NCBI GenBank assembly: GCA_019689555.1
Contig: JADGHE010000003.1
Span: 1-64,000, forward strand
From: Variibacter sp.
Lineage (GTDB): Bacteria > Pseudomonadota > Alphaproteobacteria > Rhizobiales > Xanthobacteraceae
Direction: 5' to 3'
Length of the DNA stretch: 64,000 nucleotides
Below the pieces are notes generated by a model that saw nothing but the letters and a program-made list of their open reading frames with translations, did not search any database and was not told the origin of the DNA. Shown here piece after piece: positions 27,277-34,817 of the stretch. Made by a program: the position numbers and the translations under genes. Positions within the stretch are counted from its first letter, which is position 1; each line of letters begins with the position of its first letter.

Positions 27277-27999
27277 ATGCTGGCCAAGGACGTGATGACC
27301 CGCCACGTGATTTCCGTCGAGCCCGACGCCTCCGTCATGCAGGCCGTGCGGCTGATGCTGCAACACCGGATCAGCGGTCTGCCGGTCATGACGGCCGAGG
27401 GCGAGCTCGTCGGCATTGTGAGCGAGGGCGACCTCCTGCGGCGGGTCGAGCTCGGCACCCAGCGGCGGCGGCCGCGCTGGCTCGAATTCTTGATCGGGCC
27501 CGGCCGCATGGCGGCCGAGTACGTGCAGGCGCGGGGACGCAAAGTCCGCGACGTCATGACCACGACGGTCTACACCGCGGACGAGGACACCCCGCTCGAC
27601 GCCGTGGTGCAGCTCATGGAAAAGCACCGCATCAAGCGGCTGCCGGTCATGCGCGGCAGCACGGTGGTGGGGTTGATCACGCGCGCGAACCTGCTGCACG
27701 CGCTCGCCAATCTCGCGCGGGAGGCGCGCCCCTCCGCGGCGAGCGACCAGGCCATTCGGGATCGCCTGCTGGCGGAGCTCGACAAGCAGCCTTGGGCGCC
27801 CGTCAACCTCATCGACATCGTGGTGCGCGACGGCGTCGTCGAGCTGTGGGGCGTCATCACCGACGAGCGCCAGCGCGAGGCGCTCATCGTCGCCGCCGAG
27901 AGCACCGACGGGGTTCAGGGCGTCGAGGACCACCTCGCCTGGGTCGAGCCGACCTCGGGGCTCGTGATCGAGCCGGAGGCGACCGGCGCAAAGGCCTGA
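27277..27999 (+). CDS. CBS-domain pair with C-terminal BON domain (paralogue 2)
   Basis: The 240-aa paralogue has the same three domains: CBS1 (MLAKDVMTRHVISVEPDASV, then ISGLPVMTAEGELVGIVSEG), CBS2 (KVRDVMTTTVYTADEDTPLD, then RIKRLPVMRGSTVVGLITRA near 115-135) and BON (IVVRDGVVELWGVITDERQR near 183-202). The linker with WLEFLIGPGRMAAEYVQARG differs from paralogue 1. Residues are shared over the whole length, so this is a local duplication with the Host_attach gene between. It is 22 bp from that gene, supporting one transcript from the 25926 promoter. Role inferred: energy-state sensing during oxygen limitation or stress. Confidence 0.92.
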   Translation: MLAKDVMTRHVISVEPDASVMQAVRLMLQHRISGLPVMTAEGELVGIVSEGDLLRRVELGTQRRRPRWLEFLIGPGRMAAEYVQARGRKVRDVMTTTVYTADEDTPLDAVVQLMEKHRIKRLPVMRGSTVVGLITRANLLHALANLAREARPSAASDQAIRDRLLAELDKQPWAPVNLIDIVVRDGVVELWGVITDERQREALIVAAESTDGVQGVEDHLAWVEPTSGLVIEPEATGAKA

Positions 28000-28050
28000 G
28001 ACCCATCGCCGGCCGCTGAACGCGGAACGTGCCTGGCGCGAGCCCGCGAT

Positions 28051-28094
28051 CATTGACAGAGGTCAATGAGCCTCCGCCATCCATGCTCCATAGG
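28051..28094 (+). promoter_or_regulatory. Second FNR/FixK-type box, upstream of hsp20
   Basis: CATTGA (28051-28056), CAGAGG, TCAATG (28063-28068) gives the core TTGA-N6-TCAA. A weaker -10-like hexamer CATAGG at 28089-28094 sits at the same distance as in the 25926 promoter. The hsp20 ATG is at 28146 behind GGAGGAGG (28133-28140). No heat-shock CIRCE or rpoH-type promoter was seen. Confidence 0.7.
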
Positions 28095-28145
28095 AAGTGG
28101 GCGCAAGCCGGAGGGGGCAGATTGCAGTCGACGGAGGAGGTGTCC

Positions 28146-28619
28146 ATGAATTTGAAATCGCTGATCCCCATCGGACGCGAGCGCGGCATGGCTCGGCCCG
28201 AATGGAGCCCCTTTGTCAATCTTCAGCGCGAGATTGACCGCATCTTCGAGGAGTTCGCCCGCGGCCTCCCCAGCCTCGGCTCGTCCGATCTCATGCCCCG
28301 CATGGACGTCACCGAGTCTGACGGTGAAATCGAGATCACGGCCGAGCTGCCGGGACTCGAGGAGAAGGACGTCGAGATCACCGTCTCCGACAACGTCCTG
28401 ACGGTGCGCGGCGAGAAGAAGGCCGAGGCGGAAGAGAAGAAAAAGGACTACCGGCTGGTCGAACGCAGCTACGGTTCGTTCTCCCGCTCGGTGGAACTGC
28501 CGTCCGGCGTCGATCCGGACCGCATCAAGGCGACGATGACGAAGGGCGTGCTCAAGATCACGGTGCCGAAGCCTGCGCCGTCGCACCAGAAGAAGATCGA
28601 GGTCAAGGCCGCGGCCTGA
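28146..28619 (+). CDS. Small heat shock protein, Hsp20/alpha-crystallin family
   Basis: The 157-aa holdase chaperone has an N-terminal arm with WSPFVNLQREIDRIFEEFAR, then an alpha-crystallin domain from about residue 53. That domain starts MPRMDVTESDGEIEITAELP and continues GLEEKDVEITVSDNVLTVRG, RLVERSYGSFSRSVELPSGV (the class A wording), and the end motif TMTKGVLKITVPKP near 135 (the G-V-L signature). The start was chosen for the strong GGAGGAGG; an upstream frame extension is not conserved. Its own TTGA-N6-TCAA box puts it under the same control as the CBS-BON genes. A terminator-like hairpin follows. Confidence 0.94.
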   Translation: MNLKSLIPIGRERGMARPEWSPFVNLQREIDRIFEEFARGLPSLGSSDLMPRMDVTESDGEIEITAELPGLEEKDVEITVSDNVLTVRGEKKAEAEEKKKDYRLVERSYGSFSRSVELPSGVDPDRIKATMTKGVLKITVPKPAPSHQKKIEVKAAA

Positions 28620-28656
28620 TCGGGCGTGGGCCGAGGAGCGCGCCCCGCGGCCCTCG

Positions 28657-28682
28657 GCGCGGGACGCGCTTCTTGTTTCTTT
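28657..28682 (+). terminator. Rho-independent terminator candidate after hsp20
   Basis: The stem GCGCG (28657-28661)/CGCGC (28665-28669) with loop GGA is followed by a T-rich run, TTCTTGTTTCTTT (28670-28682). A larger overlapping dyad (GCCGAGG near 28630 with CCTCGGC near 28652) could form the upper stem. It lies about 40 bp after the hsp20 stop and 180 bp before the LOG-family gene. Confidence 0.5.
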
Positions 28683-28861
28683 CCGGGTTTTCTGCGCCTC
28701 TTGGTTCTTCCGGGCCCGAACCGGCCGCGGGGGGTGCCCGCCCCGCGCGCGGAGAAGGCGAGGCGCACCGCGCAAGCAGCTTGAGCGATCCGAGAGCGGC
28801 GGCTAAAGCCGAGCCCGCATTTCAAGAAGGCCGCTCTGGCGCGGCGTCGATCCGGATCCTC

Positions 28862-29665
28862 ATGCCCGACAATCGGCTCCAAATGCAGTCTCCCGCCTAC
28901 CGTCTGGCGGTCCTCGACACGGACTTCCTGCTCGGCGATTCGATGCGGGGGGTCCGCTTCCTCCTGGAATACGCCAAGGCCGAGGAGGCCCTGCGCGCCT
29001 GGGGAATTGTCTCGACCGTCGTGGTGTTTGGCAGTGCCCGGGCGGTGCCGGGCGGCGAGGATTCGCCGCCGGTGCCGCCGGAAGCGGCGTCGCGCCCGGC
29101 CGGGCGGGCCGGCCGTTGGTACGACGAGGCGCGCCGCTTCGCCCGCATCGTCTCCGAGCGCGGCGGCGCGCTCACGGCGCAGAACGGGCTGCGCCACAAC
29201 GTCATCGCCACCGGCGGCGGCCCCGGCATCATGGAGGCCGCCAATCGCGGCGCCTACGAGGTCGGCGCCCCCTCGATCGGCTTCAACATCTCGCTCCCCC
29301 GCGAGCAGGAGCCGAATCCCTATTCCACGCCGGAGCTGACGTTCCAGTTTCACTACTTCGCCATGCGCAAGATGCACCTGGCGATGCGCGCCCGCGCCCT
29401 GGTGGTCTTTCCGGGCGGATTCGGCACGCTCGACGAATTGTTCGAGGTGCTGACCCTCGTGCAGACCCGCAAGGCGCCGGCGATTCCGATCCTGTGCTTC
29501 GACCGCGACTACTGGACCCGCATCATCGATTTCGAGGCGCTGGTGGCGGAGGGAATGGTCGCGCGCGAGGACCTCGGTCTTTTCACTTACGTCGAAGACG
29601 CGGAAGAAGCCTGGGAGTACCTCGTTGCCCACGGGCTCTACGTCCCGCCGCAGGCGGCAGGGTAG
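28862..29665 (+). CDS. LOG-family protein (TIGR00730-like, possible nucleotide 5'-monophosphate phosphoribohydrolase)
   Basis: The 267-aa protein has the Rossmann-type fold once called lysine decarboxylase-like. Key motifs are VSTVVVFGSARAVPGG near residue 50, IATGGGPGIMEAANRGAYEV near 118-137 (GGGxGxMxA), and the PGGFGTLDELFEVLTLVQTR motif near 180-199 (PGGxGTxxE with catalytic Glu). It is longer than plant LONELY GUY enzymes because of an N-terminal extension and a Pro-rich insert (EDSPPVPPEAASRPAGRAGR) after the first strand. Activity on purine or pyrimidine nucleotides, releasing base and ribose 5-phosphate, is plausible. The start ATG 28862 was chosen because upstream frame content is not conserved. 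Confidence 0.85.
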   Translation: MPDNRLQMQSPAYRLAVLDTDFLLGDSMRGVRFLLEYAKAEEALRAWGIVSTVVVFGSARAVPGGEDSPPVPPEAASRPAGRAGRWYDEARRFARIVSERGGALTAQNGLRHNVIATGGGPGIMEAANRGAYEVGAPSIGFNISLPREQEPNPYSTPELTFQFHYFAMRKMHLAMRARALVVFPGGFGTLDELFEVLTLVQTRKAPAIPILCFDRDYWTRIIDFEALVAEGMVAREDLGLFTYVEDAEEAWEYLVAHGLYVPPQAAG

Positions 29666-29735
29666 ACGGGGGAGAGATCAAGTCAGATTGAAAGATGTCC
29701 CGCGCGCGGCGCACCGCGTGGGCGCCCCCCGGCGC

Positions 29736-30233
29736 TCAGACGGCGAGCCGGCACGCGCGCGGCAGCTCGGCGACCTCGAAATCCCGCGTGTTCGTGTCGC
29801 GGTTTTCGAGATTGATGAACAGGCAGTCCTCGTGGACGAAGTGCGGGCCGGCGTGCCAGGTCGCAAGGTGCAGCTTCACGATGCGGTCGCCGGGGATGTG
29901 AAAGCCCACGATCTCCTCGAGGCGCGGCGCGCTCGCGTTCACGTCGGGCGGGGCCACGGCGAGGAACCAGTCCTTGCCCTGCAGCGCGCCGAGGCACTGG
30001 GTGACGCGCCGGTGCCGGCCCATCTGGGAGAATGCGAGCCCCCTGAGCCGCAGATGCATGATGCGCAGCAGCGGCTCCCCGTTGGTGAGCACGAGATGCG
30101 GGTCGTCCGCCTCGTATCGGTCGGGGTGGAACTGGCCGGGCCGCAGACGCGGCGCGATCACCTCGCCATAGGGTGCGAAGGCCTCGGGGCTCAGCGCCTC
30201 GACCCGGACCGCGTGCAGTGTCGTCGCGTCCAT
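29736..30233 (-). CDS. Ureidoglycolate lyase family protein (AllA-like)
   Basis: The 165-aa cupin-fold enzyme of family PF04115 would split ureidoglycolate to glyoxylate and urea. Conserved pieces are EALSPEAFAPYGEVIAPRLR at residues 12-31, VTQCLGALQGKDWFLAVAPP near 76-95 (family: HpfTsQ.F.Pl...lvVVAP), and KLHLATWHAGPHFVHEDCLF near 119-138 with the WHAgPhf metal-site motif. The start ATG 30231-30233 excludes an upstream frame that runs into the tRNA gene. Urea from this reaction would feed the urease operon at 54-60 kb. Divergence from E. coli AllA leaves the exact substrate open. Confidence 0.78.
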   Translation of the reverse strand: MDATTLHAVRVEALSPEAFAPYGEVIAPRLRPGQFHPDRYEADDPHLVLTNGEPLLRIMHLRLRGLAFSQMGRHRRVTQCLGALQGKDWFLAVAPPDVNASAPRLEEIVGFHIPGDRIVKLHLATWHAGPHFVHEDCLFINLENRDTNTRDFEVAELPRACRLAV

Positions 30234-30261
30234 GCCGGTCCCCCCTCGGGCCACGCCTCGC

Positions 30262-30338
30262 TGGTACAGCTGGGTGGACTCGAACCACCGACCTCCTGAT
30301 CCACAGTCAGGCGCTCTAACCAACTGAGCTACAGCTGC
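30262..30338 (-). tRNA. tRNA-His (anticodon GTG), CCA encoded, A73
   Basis: Read on the minus strand, the 77-nt cloverleaf has acceptor GCAGCTG/CAGCTGT, D arm GCTCAGTTGG, and anticodon stem CCTGA/TCAGG. The loop is CTGTGGA (GTG at 30302-30304) and the T arm GGTGG-TTCGAGT-CCACC. The discriminator is A73 (position 30265) instead of the C73 usual for tRNA-His. A73 with loss of the G-1 requirement is known for a group of alphaproteobacteria. Confidence 0.96.
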
Positions 30339-30371
30339 CCGGTCGCAACAGGGCTTTGGGAAGCCGCCCGG

Positions 30372-30400
30372 AACCTAGGTGGAAAGCCCGTTTTTGGCAA
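30372..30400 (-). promoter_or_regulatory. Promoter of the tRNA-His gene
   Basis: On the minus strand, -35 TTGCCA (complement of 30395-30400), a 17-bp spacer and -10 TAGGTT (complement of 30372-30377) lie upstream of the tRNA. The predicted start near 30366 leaves a leader of about 28 nt before the mature 5' end at 30338. Confidence 0.6.
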
Positions 30401-30478
30401 GCTTTGTGCGGGCGCCCGCTCCCCTCGCTCCCCTCTTGTGCGCCCAAGCACACCTCGCAAGAGAGCCGCCGTTGACGT

Positions 30479-31000
30479 ATGGTGAGCAGTCCTTCGCGTG
30501 ACACCGTCCTGACGCCCGTGAGCACCGCCGCCGATCCGCGCGCCTATCCCGACCGGCCGTACGTCGCCGTGAGCGCGGCGATCGTGCGCGAGAACCGTTT
30601 TCTGCTAGTCCGCCGCGCCCGCCCCCCGCAGCTCTACACGCTGCCCGGCGGCGTCGTCGAAGCCGGCGAAACGCTCACCGAGGCGGTGCGGCGCGAGGTC
30701 GCGGAGGAGACCGGGCTCGCGATCGAGCCCCTGGGGCTTGCCGGCTATCGCGAGGTCATCAGCCGCGGTGAGAATCAGCGCGTGTTTCGCCACTTCATCG
30801 TTCTGGCCTTCGCGGCCCGCTGGCAGGGCGGCGAGCCCGTCCTCAGCGAGGAGCTGAGCGAGGCGCACTGGATCACGCCCGCGGAGCTGGCGGCGTTCGC
30901 CACGACCGAAGGGCTGGCCGAGATCGTCAACGCCGCGATCGGCTGCGTGGGCCGCGCCGGCGAAGGGCCGGCGCGGGCCACCATTCCGCCACGGCCCTGA
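30479..31000 (+). CDS. Nudix hydrolase
   Basis: The 173-aa enzyme hydrolyses a nucleoside diphosphate linked to another moiety. The complete Nudix box (GX5EX7REUXEEXGU) runs GGVVEAGETLTEAVRREVAE then ETGL, residues about 59-82. The N-terminal strand is YVAVSAAIVRENRFLLVRRA and the C-terminal part has EELSEAHWITPAELAAF. It resembles ADP-ribose pyrophosphatase/MutT-like members that use an LPGG start. Start ATG 30479. It precedes the TIGR02301 gene by 44 bp on the same strand, a pair common in Hyphomicrobiales. Confidence 0.9.
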   Translation: MVSSPSRDTVLTPVSTAADPRAYPDRPYVAVSAAIVRENRFLLVRRARPPQLYTLPGGVVEAGETLTEAVRREVAEETGLAIEPLGLAGYREVISRGENQRVFRHFIVLAFAARWQGGEPVLSEELSEAHWITPAELAAFATTEGLAEIVNAAIGCVGRAGEGPARATIPPRP

Positions 31001-31044
31001 CCTAGGCAAAACTCACACGCGATCGGCATCGCCCACGGGGGTCC

Positions 31045-31422
31045 ATGGTCAAGCGCATCGTCGCCGGATTTTGCCTTCTTCTCGCGCTCGCGGGCGCGGT
31101 CGCGGCCGCCGAGAGCGGCGCCGCCCCCTATGACCGCGACCTGCAGCGGCTCGCCGAGATTCTCGGGGCTCTGCACTATCTGCGCGCCATCTGCGGTGGC
31201 AACGAGGGCCAGCAGTGGCGCAACGAGATGCAGGCGCTGATCGATGCGGAGGCTCCCTCCGGCGAGCGGCGCGACCGCATGGTGGCGAGCTTCAACCGCG
31301 GCTATCGCGGGTTCCAGCAGACCTACCGCACCTGCACGCCGGCGGCCGGCGTCGCCATCCGGCGCTATCTCGAAGAGGGCGCCCGCATCGTGCGCGACGT
31401 CACCGCCCGCTATGCGAACTAG
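31045..31422 (+). CDS. TIGR02301 family secreted protein
   Basis: The 125-aa protein begins with a signal peptide (MVKRIVAGFCLLLALAGAVA, cleavage near AAAES). A short helical domain follows with DLQRLAEILGALHYLRAICG and the conserved cysteine pair C53 (AICGG) and C96 (RTCTP), which may form a disulfide in the periplasm. The pieces ERRDRMVASFNRGYRGFQQT and TARYAN at the end match the family. Function is unknown; it is restricted to Hyphomicrobiales and commonly follows a Nudix gene, as here. Confidence 0.85.
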   Translation: MVKRIVAGFCLLLALAGAVAAAESGAAPYDRDLQRLAEILGALHYLRAICGGNEGQQWRNEMQALIDAEAPSGERRDRMVASFNRGYRGFQQTYRTCTPAAGVAIRRYLEEGARIVRDVTARYAN

Positions 31423-31524
31423 CGCGCGGGCCCGCCCGTTAACCCTTTCGCGGATGCGCGCTCGCGCCCTCCGGCGGGCGTGCTAACGTGCGCGCGCTGA
31501 GCGCTTGCGGGAGGTTCGGACGGA

Positions 31525-31779
31525 ATGAGGCGAGGGCTAGACCCCACCAGGACCGTGCCGGACCACGAACAGAAGCGCCTGGCTGTCGGCTATGTGAAGG
31601 AGGCCTGGACCGAGGGCCTTTTGGAGGGAATCGATCCCGATTGCCTGGCGCAGGCCTGTCTCTTCACCGCCCTTGCGGAGCTGGTCGCGACCTATGGCGA
31701 GGAGGCGACGGCGCGCTACGCCGCCGGGCTCAGCGCCCGCATCCTGAGCGGCGAATTTTCCGTGCGCCCCCGCCAGTAG
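31525..31779 (+). CDS. Conserved small protein of unknown function
   Basis: This 84-aa soluble protein has a central helical part, GYVKEAWTEGLLEGIDPDCL followed by AQACLFTALAELVATYGEEA, and ends VRPRQ. It has a plausible GGAGG upstream of ATG 31525 and reads like a real small helical protein (balanced hydrophobic spacing, no low complexity). I recognise the pattern from alphaproteobacteria but know no name or function for it. It follows the TIGR02301 gene after 102 bp and is convergent with the dihydroorotase gene. Confidence 0.65.
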   Translation: MRRGLDPTRTVPDHEQKRLAVGYVKEAWTEGLLEGIDPDCLAQACLFTALAELVATYGEEATARYAAGLSARILSGEFSVRPRQ

Positions 31780-31866
31780 GGCGGCGTTGCCGCTGCCCGC
31801 CAGCGCTCCGCGGCAGGGCGGCGTTCGGCGTGACGCGGCGGGTGGCCGGTCGCGCGCCTTCCCCTT

Positions 31867-33219
31867 TCAGCATCCCGCCGGCGCGGCGCAGGGCAGCGCC
31901 TCGCCGAAGCGCACGGGTTCCCCTTGCGCGGGGGTGACAAGCTCGCCCTCCCACATCACGCGGTGGCCGCGCACGAAGGTGCCGATCACCCAGCCGGTGA
32001 CCTCGGTTCCGTGATAGGGGGTCCAGCCGGGGCGGGCCGCGATCCACGCATCCGTGATCATCTCCCGCCGGCGCAGGTCCACGACCGTGAGATCGGCGTC
32101 GTAGCCGACCGCGATGCGGCCCTTGCGGGCGATGCCGAACAGCCGGGCCGGCCCGGCGCTCGTCAGATCGACGAACCGCTGGAGCGAAAGGCGGCCGGCG
32201 TTCACGTGATCGAGCATCAGGGGAACCAGCGTCTGCACGCCCGTCATGCCGGAGGGGCTCGCCGGATAGGGCCGGGCCTTCTCCTCGCGGGTGTGCGGCG
32301 CGTGGTCCGAGCCGAGCACGTCCACGATGCCCGCGGCGAGCGCCCGCCAGAGGGCGGCCCGGTGGCGCGCCTCGCGCACGGGCGGATTCATCTGCGCGAA
32401 CGTGCCGAGGCGTTCGTAGCAGTCGGGCGCCGCCAGCGTGAGATGGTGGGGCGTCACCTCCACGGACGCCACGTCCTTGTGGTGCTTGAGAAAGTCCATC
32501 TCCTCGGCGGTCGTCACGTGGAGCACGTGGACGCGCCGGCCGGTCTCGCGGGCGAGCCGCACGAGCCGCTCGGTGCAGGCGAGCGCCGCCTGCTCGTCGC
32601 GCCACACCGGATGCGAGCGCGGATCGCCTTCCACCCGCAGCTCCTTGCGCGCGCGCAGCCGGCGCTCGTCCTCGCAGTGAAACGCGGCGCGGCGGCGGAT
32701 CGCCCGCAGCACCTCGCGCACCCCGTCGTCGTCCTCGATGAGCAGCGAGCCGGTCGAGGAGCCCATGAACACCTTGACGCCGGCCGCCCCCGGCAGCCGC
32801 TCGAGTTCCGGCAGCTCCTTGACGTTCTCCCGGGTGCCGCCGACGAAGAAGGCGAAATCGCAGTGCATGCGGTGCCGGGCGCGGCGCACCTTGTCGGTGA
32901 GCGCCTCCGCCGTCACGGTGGGCGGATCGGTGTTGGGCATCTCGAACACCGCCGTCACGCCGCCCATCACGGCCGAGCGCGACCCGCTCTCGAGGTCCTC
33001 CTTGTGCGTCAGGCCCGGCTCGCGGAAGTGGACTTGGGTGTCGATGACTCCGGGGAGGACGTGAAGCCCGCGGCAATCCACGACCGTGCCGGCCGCGGCC
33101 GGCGCAAGCTCGCCGATCGCCGCGATGGCGCCGTCGCGGATGCCGAGGTCGCGCACCCCCTCGCCGTCGTGGTTGACCACGGTTCCGCCCTTGAGAATGA
33201 GATCGAACGTCTCGCTCAT
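31867..33219 (-). CDS. pyrC: Dihydroorotase (amidohydrolase, class I type)
   Basis: The 450-aa cyclic amidohydrolase makes dihydroorotate from carbamoyl aspartate in pyrimidine synthesis. Metal-site motifs are LPGVIDTQVHFREPGLTHKE near residues 50-69 (HxxR), the carboxylated-lysine region AAGVKVFMGSSTGSLL near 148-163, VHVLHVTTAEEMDFLKHHKD near 230 and DVLGSDHAPHTREEKARPYP near 304-323 with the catalytic Asp. ATG 33217-33219 was taken as start because residues before it are not family-like. The KVFMGSSTG wording also occurs in related hydantoinase-like enzymes, so a paralogue with other substrate is possible. Confidence 0.88.
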   Translation of the reverse strand: MSETFDLILKGGTVVNHDGEGVRDLGIRDGAIAAIGELAPAAAGTVVDCRGLHVLPGVIDTQVHFREPGLTHKEDLESGSRSAVMGGVTAVFEMPNTDPPTVTAEALTDKVRRARHRMHCDFAFFVGGTRENVKELPELERLPGAAGVKVFMGSSTGSLLIEDDDGVREVLRAIRRRAAFHCEDERRLRARKELRVEGDPRSHPVWRDEQAALACTERLVRLARETGRRVHVLHVTTAEEMDFLKHHKDVASVEVTPHHLTLAAPDCYERLGTFAQMNPPVREARHRAALWRALAAGIVDVLGSDHAPHTREEKARPYPASPSGMTGVQTLVPLMLDHVNAGRLSLQRFVDLTSAGPARLFGIARKGRIAVGYDADLTVVDLRRREMITDAWIAARPGWTPYHGTEVTGWVIGTFVRGHRVMWEGELVTPAQGEPVRFGEALPCAAPAGC

Positions 33220-33311
33220 CGAATCACCCGGCCCGCTGCCTCGCGCCCGCGCCTTGAGGCGCACGCGGCTCGGGCTTACGTTGCGCATGGTGGACTGACA
33301 AGGGACACGGA

Positions 33312-34202
33312 ATGAAAGCCGCCCTCCTGCCGGACCGCGGCGTCGTCAAGGTGGCCGGCGACGCCGCGCGCAGCTTCCTCAACGGCTTGGTGACGATCGA
33401 CGCCGGCACCGTCTCTCCCGAACGGGCGCGTTTCGCCGCGCTGCTCACCCCGCAAGGCAAGATCGTCGTCGATTTCATCATCGCCGAAGCGCCCGCGGAG
33501 GACGGCGGCGGCTTCTTTCTCGACTGCCCCCGCGCGCTCGCGCCGATGCTCGTCGACCGCCTCAACTTCTACAAGCTGCGCGCCAAGGTCATCGCCGAGG
33601 ACTTAAGCGAGGTGCTGGGCGTGCTCGCGGTGTGGGGCGAAGGGGGCACGGCCGCGTACGGCCTCACCTATGCCGACCCGCGCCTGCCGCAGCTCGGCAA
33701 GCGCATGATGATCCCGCCCCACCGCGCCGCGGAGGCCGCCGCCGCGCTCGGCGCGAGCCTCGTGGACGCCGCCGCGTACGAGGCGCACCGGATCGCGCTC
33801 GCGGTCCCGCGCGGCGGCCTCGATTTCGTCTACGGCGACACCTTCCCGCACGAGGCCTGCATGGATCAGCTCGGCGGCATCGACTTCGACAAGGGCTGCT
33901 ATGTGGGCCAGGAGGTGGTGTCGCGCATGGAGCATCGCGGCACGGCGCGCACGCGCGTGATGGGCGTCGACTATGCGGACTTCGCGCCGGAGGCGGGCGC
34001 CGCCGTCACCGCCGGGGACAAGCCCGTCGGCACCATGGGCTCCTCCGCCGCGGGCCGCGGCATTGCGCTGTTGCGGCTCGACCGGGCGTCCGAGGCCCTG
34101 GCGCAGGGCGTTCCGCTCGTCGCCGGCGGCATCGAATTGCGGCCGCGCAAGCCGCAGTGGGCGCGCTTCGACTTTCCGGCCGCAGCCAGGGCGGCGGAGT
34201 AG
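33312..34202 (+). CDS. ygfZ: Folate-binding protein YgfZ (Fe-S cluster maintenance)
   Basis: The 296-aa protein resembles glycine cleavage T protein and supports Fe-S enzyme assembly/repair with tetrahydrofolate. The diagnostic motif is FDKGCYVGQEVVSRMEHRGT near residues 194-213 (K-G-C-Y-x-G-Q-E), with the essential Cys. The N terminus has GVVKVAGDAARSFLNGLVTI and RARFAALLTPQGKIVVDFII, both typical. Start ATG 33312. It is divergent from pyrC with 92 bp between, and leads tag and an HD-hydrolase gene on the same strand, 6 bp upstream of tag. Confidence 0.94.
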   Translation: MKAALLPDRGVVKVAGDAARSFLNGLVTIDAGTVSPERARFAALLTPQGKIVVDFIIAEAPAEDGGGFFLDCPRALAPMLVDRLNFYKLRAKVIAEDLSEVLGVLAVWGEGGTAAYGLTYADPRLPQLGKRMMIPPHRAAEAAAALGASLVDAAAYEAHRIALAVPRGGLDFVYGDTFPHEACMDQLGGIDFDKGCYVGQEVVSRMEHRGTARTRVMGVDYADFAPEAGAAVTAGDKPVGTMGSSAAGRGIALLRLDRASEALAQGVPLVAGGIELRPRKPQWARFDFPAAARAAE

Positions 34203-34208
34203 GCGCTC

Positions 34209-34817
34209 ATGGCCGCTCTCGCTTCTGCCGTCGATCTGGTCCGCTGCCCCTGGCCGGGCGAAGACGCGCTCTACTGCGCCTATCACGACGAGGAATGGGG
34301 CGTGCCGGAGTTCGACGACCGCGCCCTCTACGAGAAGCTCGTGCTTGACGGCTTCCAGGCCGGGCTCGCCTGGATCACCATCCTGCGCAAGCGGGAGAAC
34401 TTCCGCCGCGCCTTCGACGGCTTCGAGCCGGAGCGCATCGCCCGCTATACGCCGAGAAAGATCGAGGCGCTGATGCGCGATCCCGGCATCGTGCGCAATC
34501 GCCAGAAGATCGAGGGGGCGGTGGCCTCCGCCCGCGCCTGGCTCGAGGTGATGGAGAAGGGGCCAGGCTTCTCGCGCCTGCTGTGGGACTTCGTCGACGG
34601 CCGTCCGCAGGTGAATCACTTCCGCACGATCCGGCAGGTGCCGGCCGAGACGCCGCTGTCGCGCGCGATCTCCAAGGAGCTGACGCGCCGCGGCTTCAAG
34701 TTCTGCGGACCCACGATCGTCTACGCCTTCATGCAGGCCGTCGGCATGGTGAACGACCACCTCGTCTCCTGCCATCGCCACGCCGCCTGCGCGGCGCTCG
34801 CCGCAAGGCATGCCTGA
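34209..34817 (+). CDS. tag: DNA-3-methyladenine glycosylase I
   Basis: The 202-aa base-excision enzyme removes 3-methyladenine from alkylated DNA. The Zn ligands and catalytic pocket are visible: Cys in VRCPWPGEDALYCAYHDEEW, the His of YHDEEWG, and the C-terminal HLVSCHRHAACAAL pair. FDDRALYEKLVLDGFQAGLA and AWITILRKRENFRRAFDGFE are typical of Tag, as is RRGFKFCGPTIVYAFMQAVG near 160. Its end overlaps the HD-hydrolase start by 8 bp, indicating co-translation. Confidence 0.96.
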   Translation: MAALASAVDLVRCPWPGEDALYCAYHDEEWGVPEFDDRALYEKLVLDGFQAGLAWITILRKRENFRRAFDGFEPERIARYTPRKIEALMRDPGIVRNRQKIEGAVASARAWLEVMEKGPGFSRLLWDFVDGRPQVNHFRTIRQVPAETPLSRAISKELTRRGFKFCGPTIVYAFMQAVGMVNDHLVSCHRHAACAALAARHA

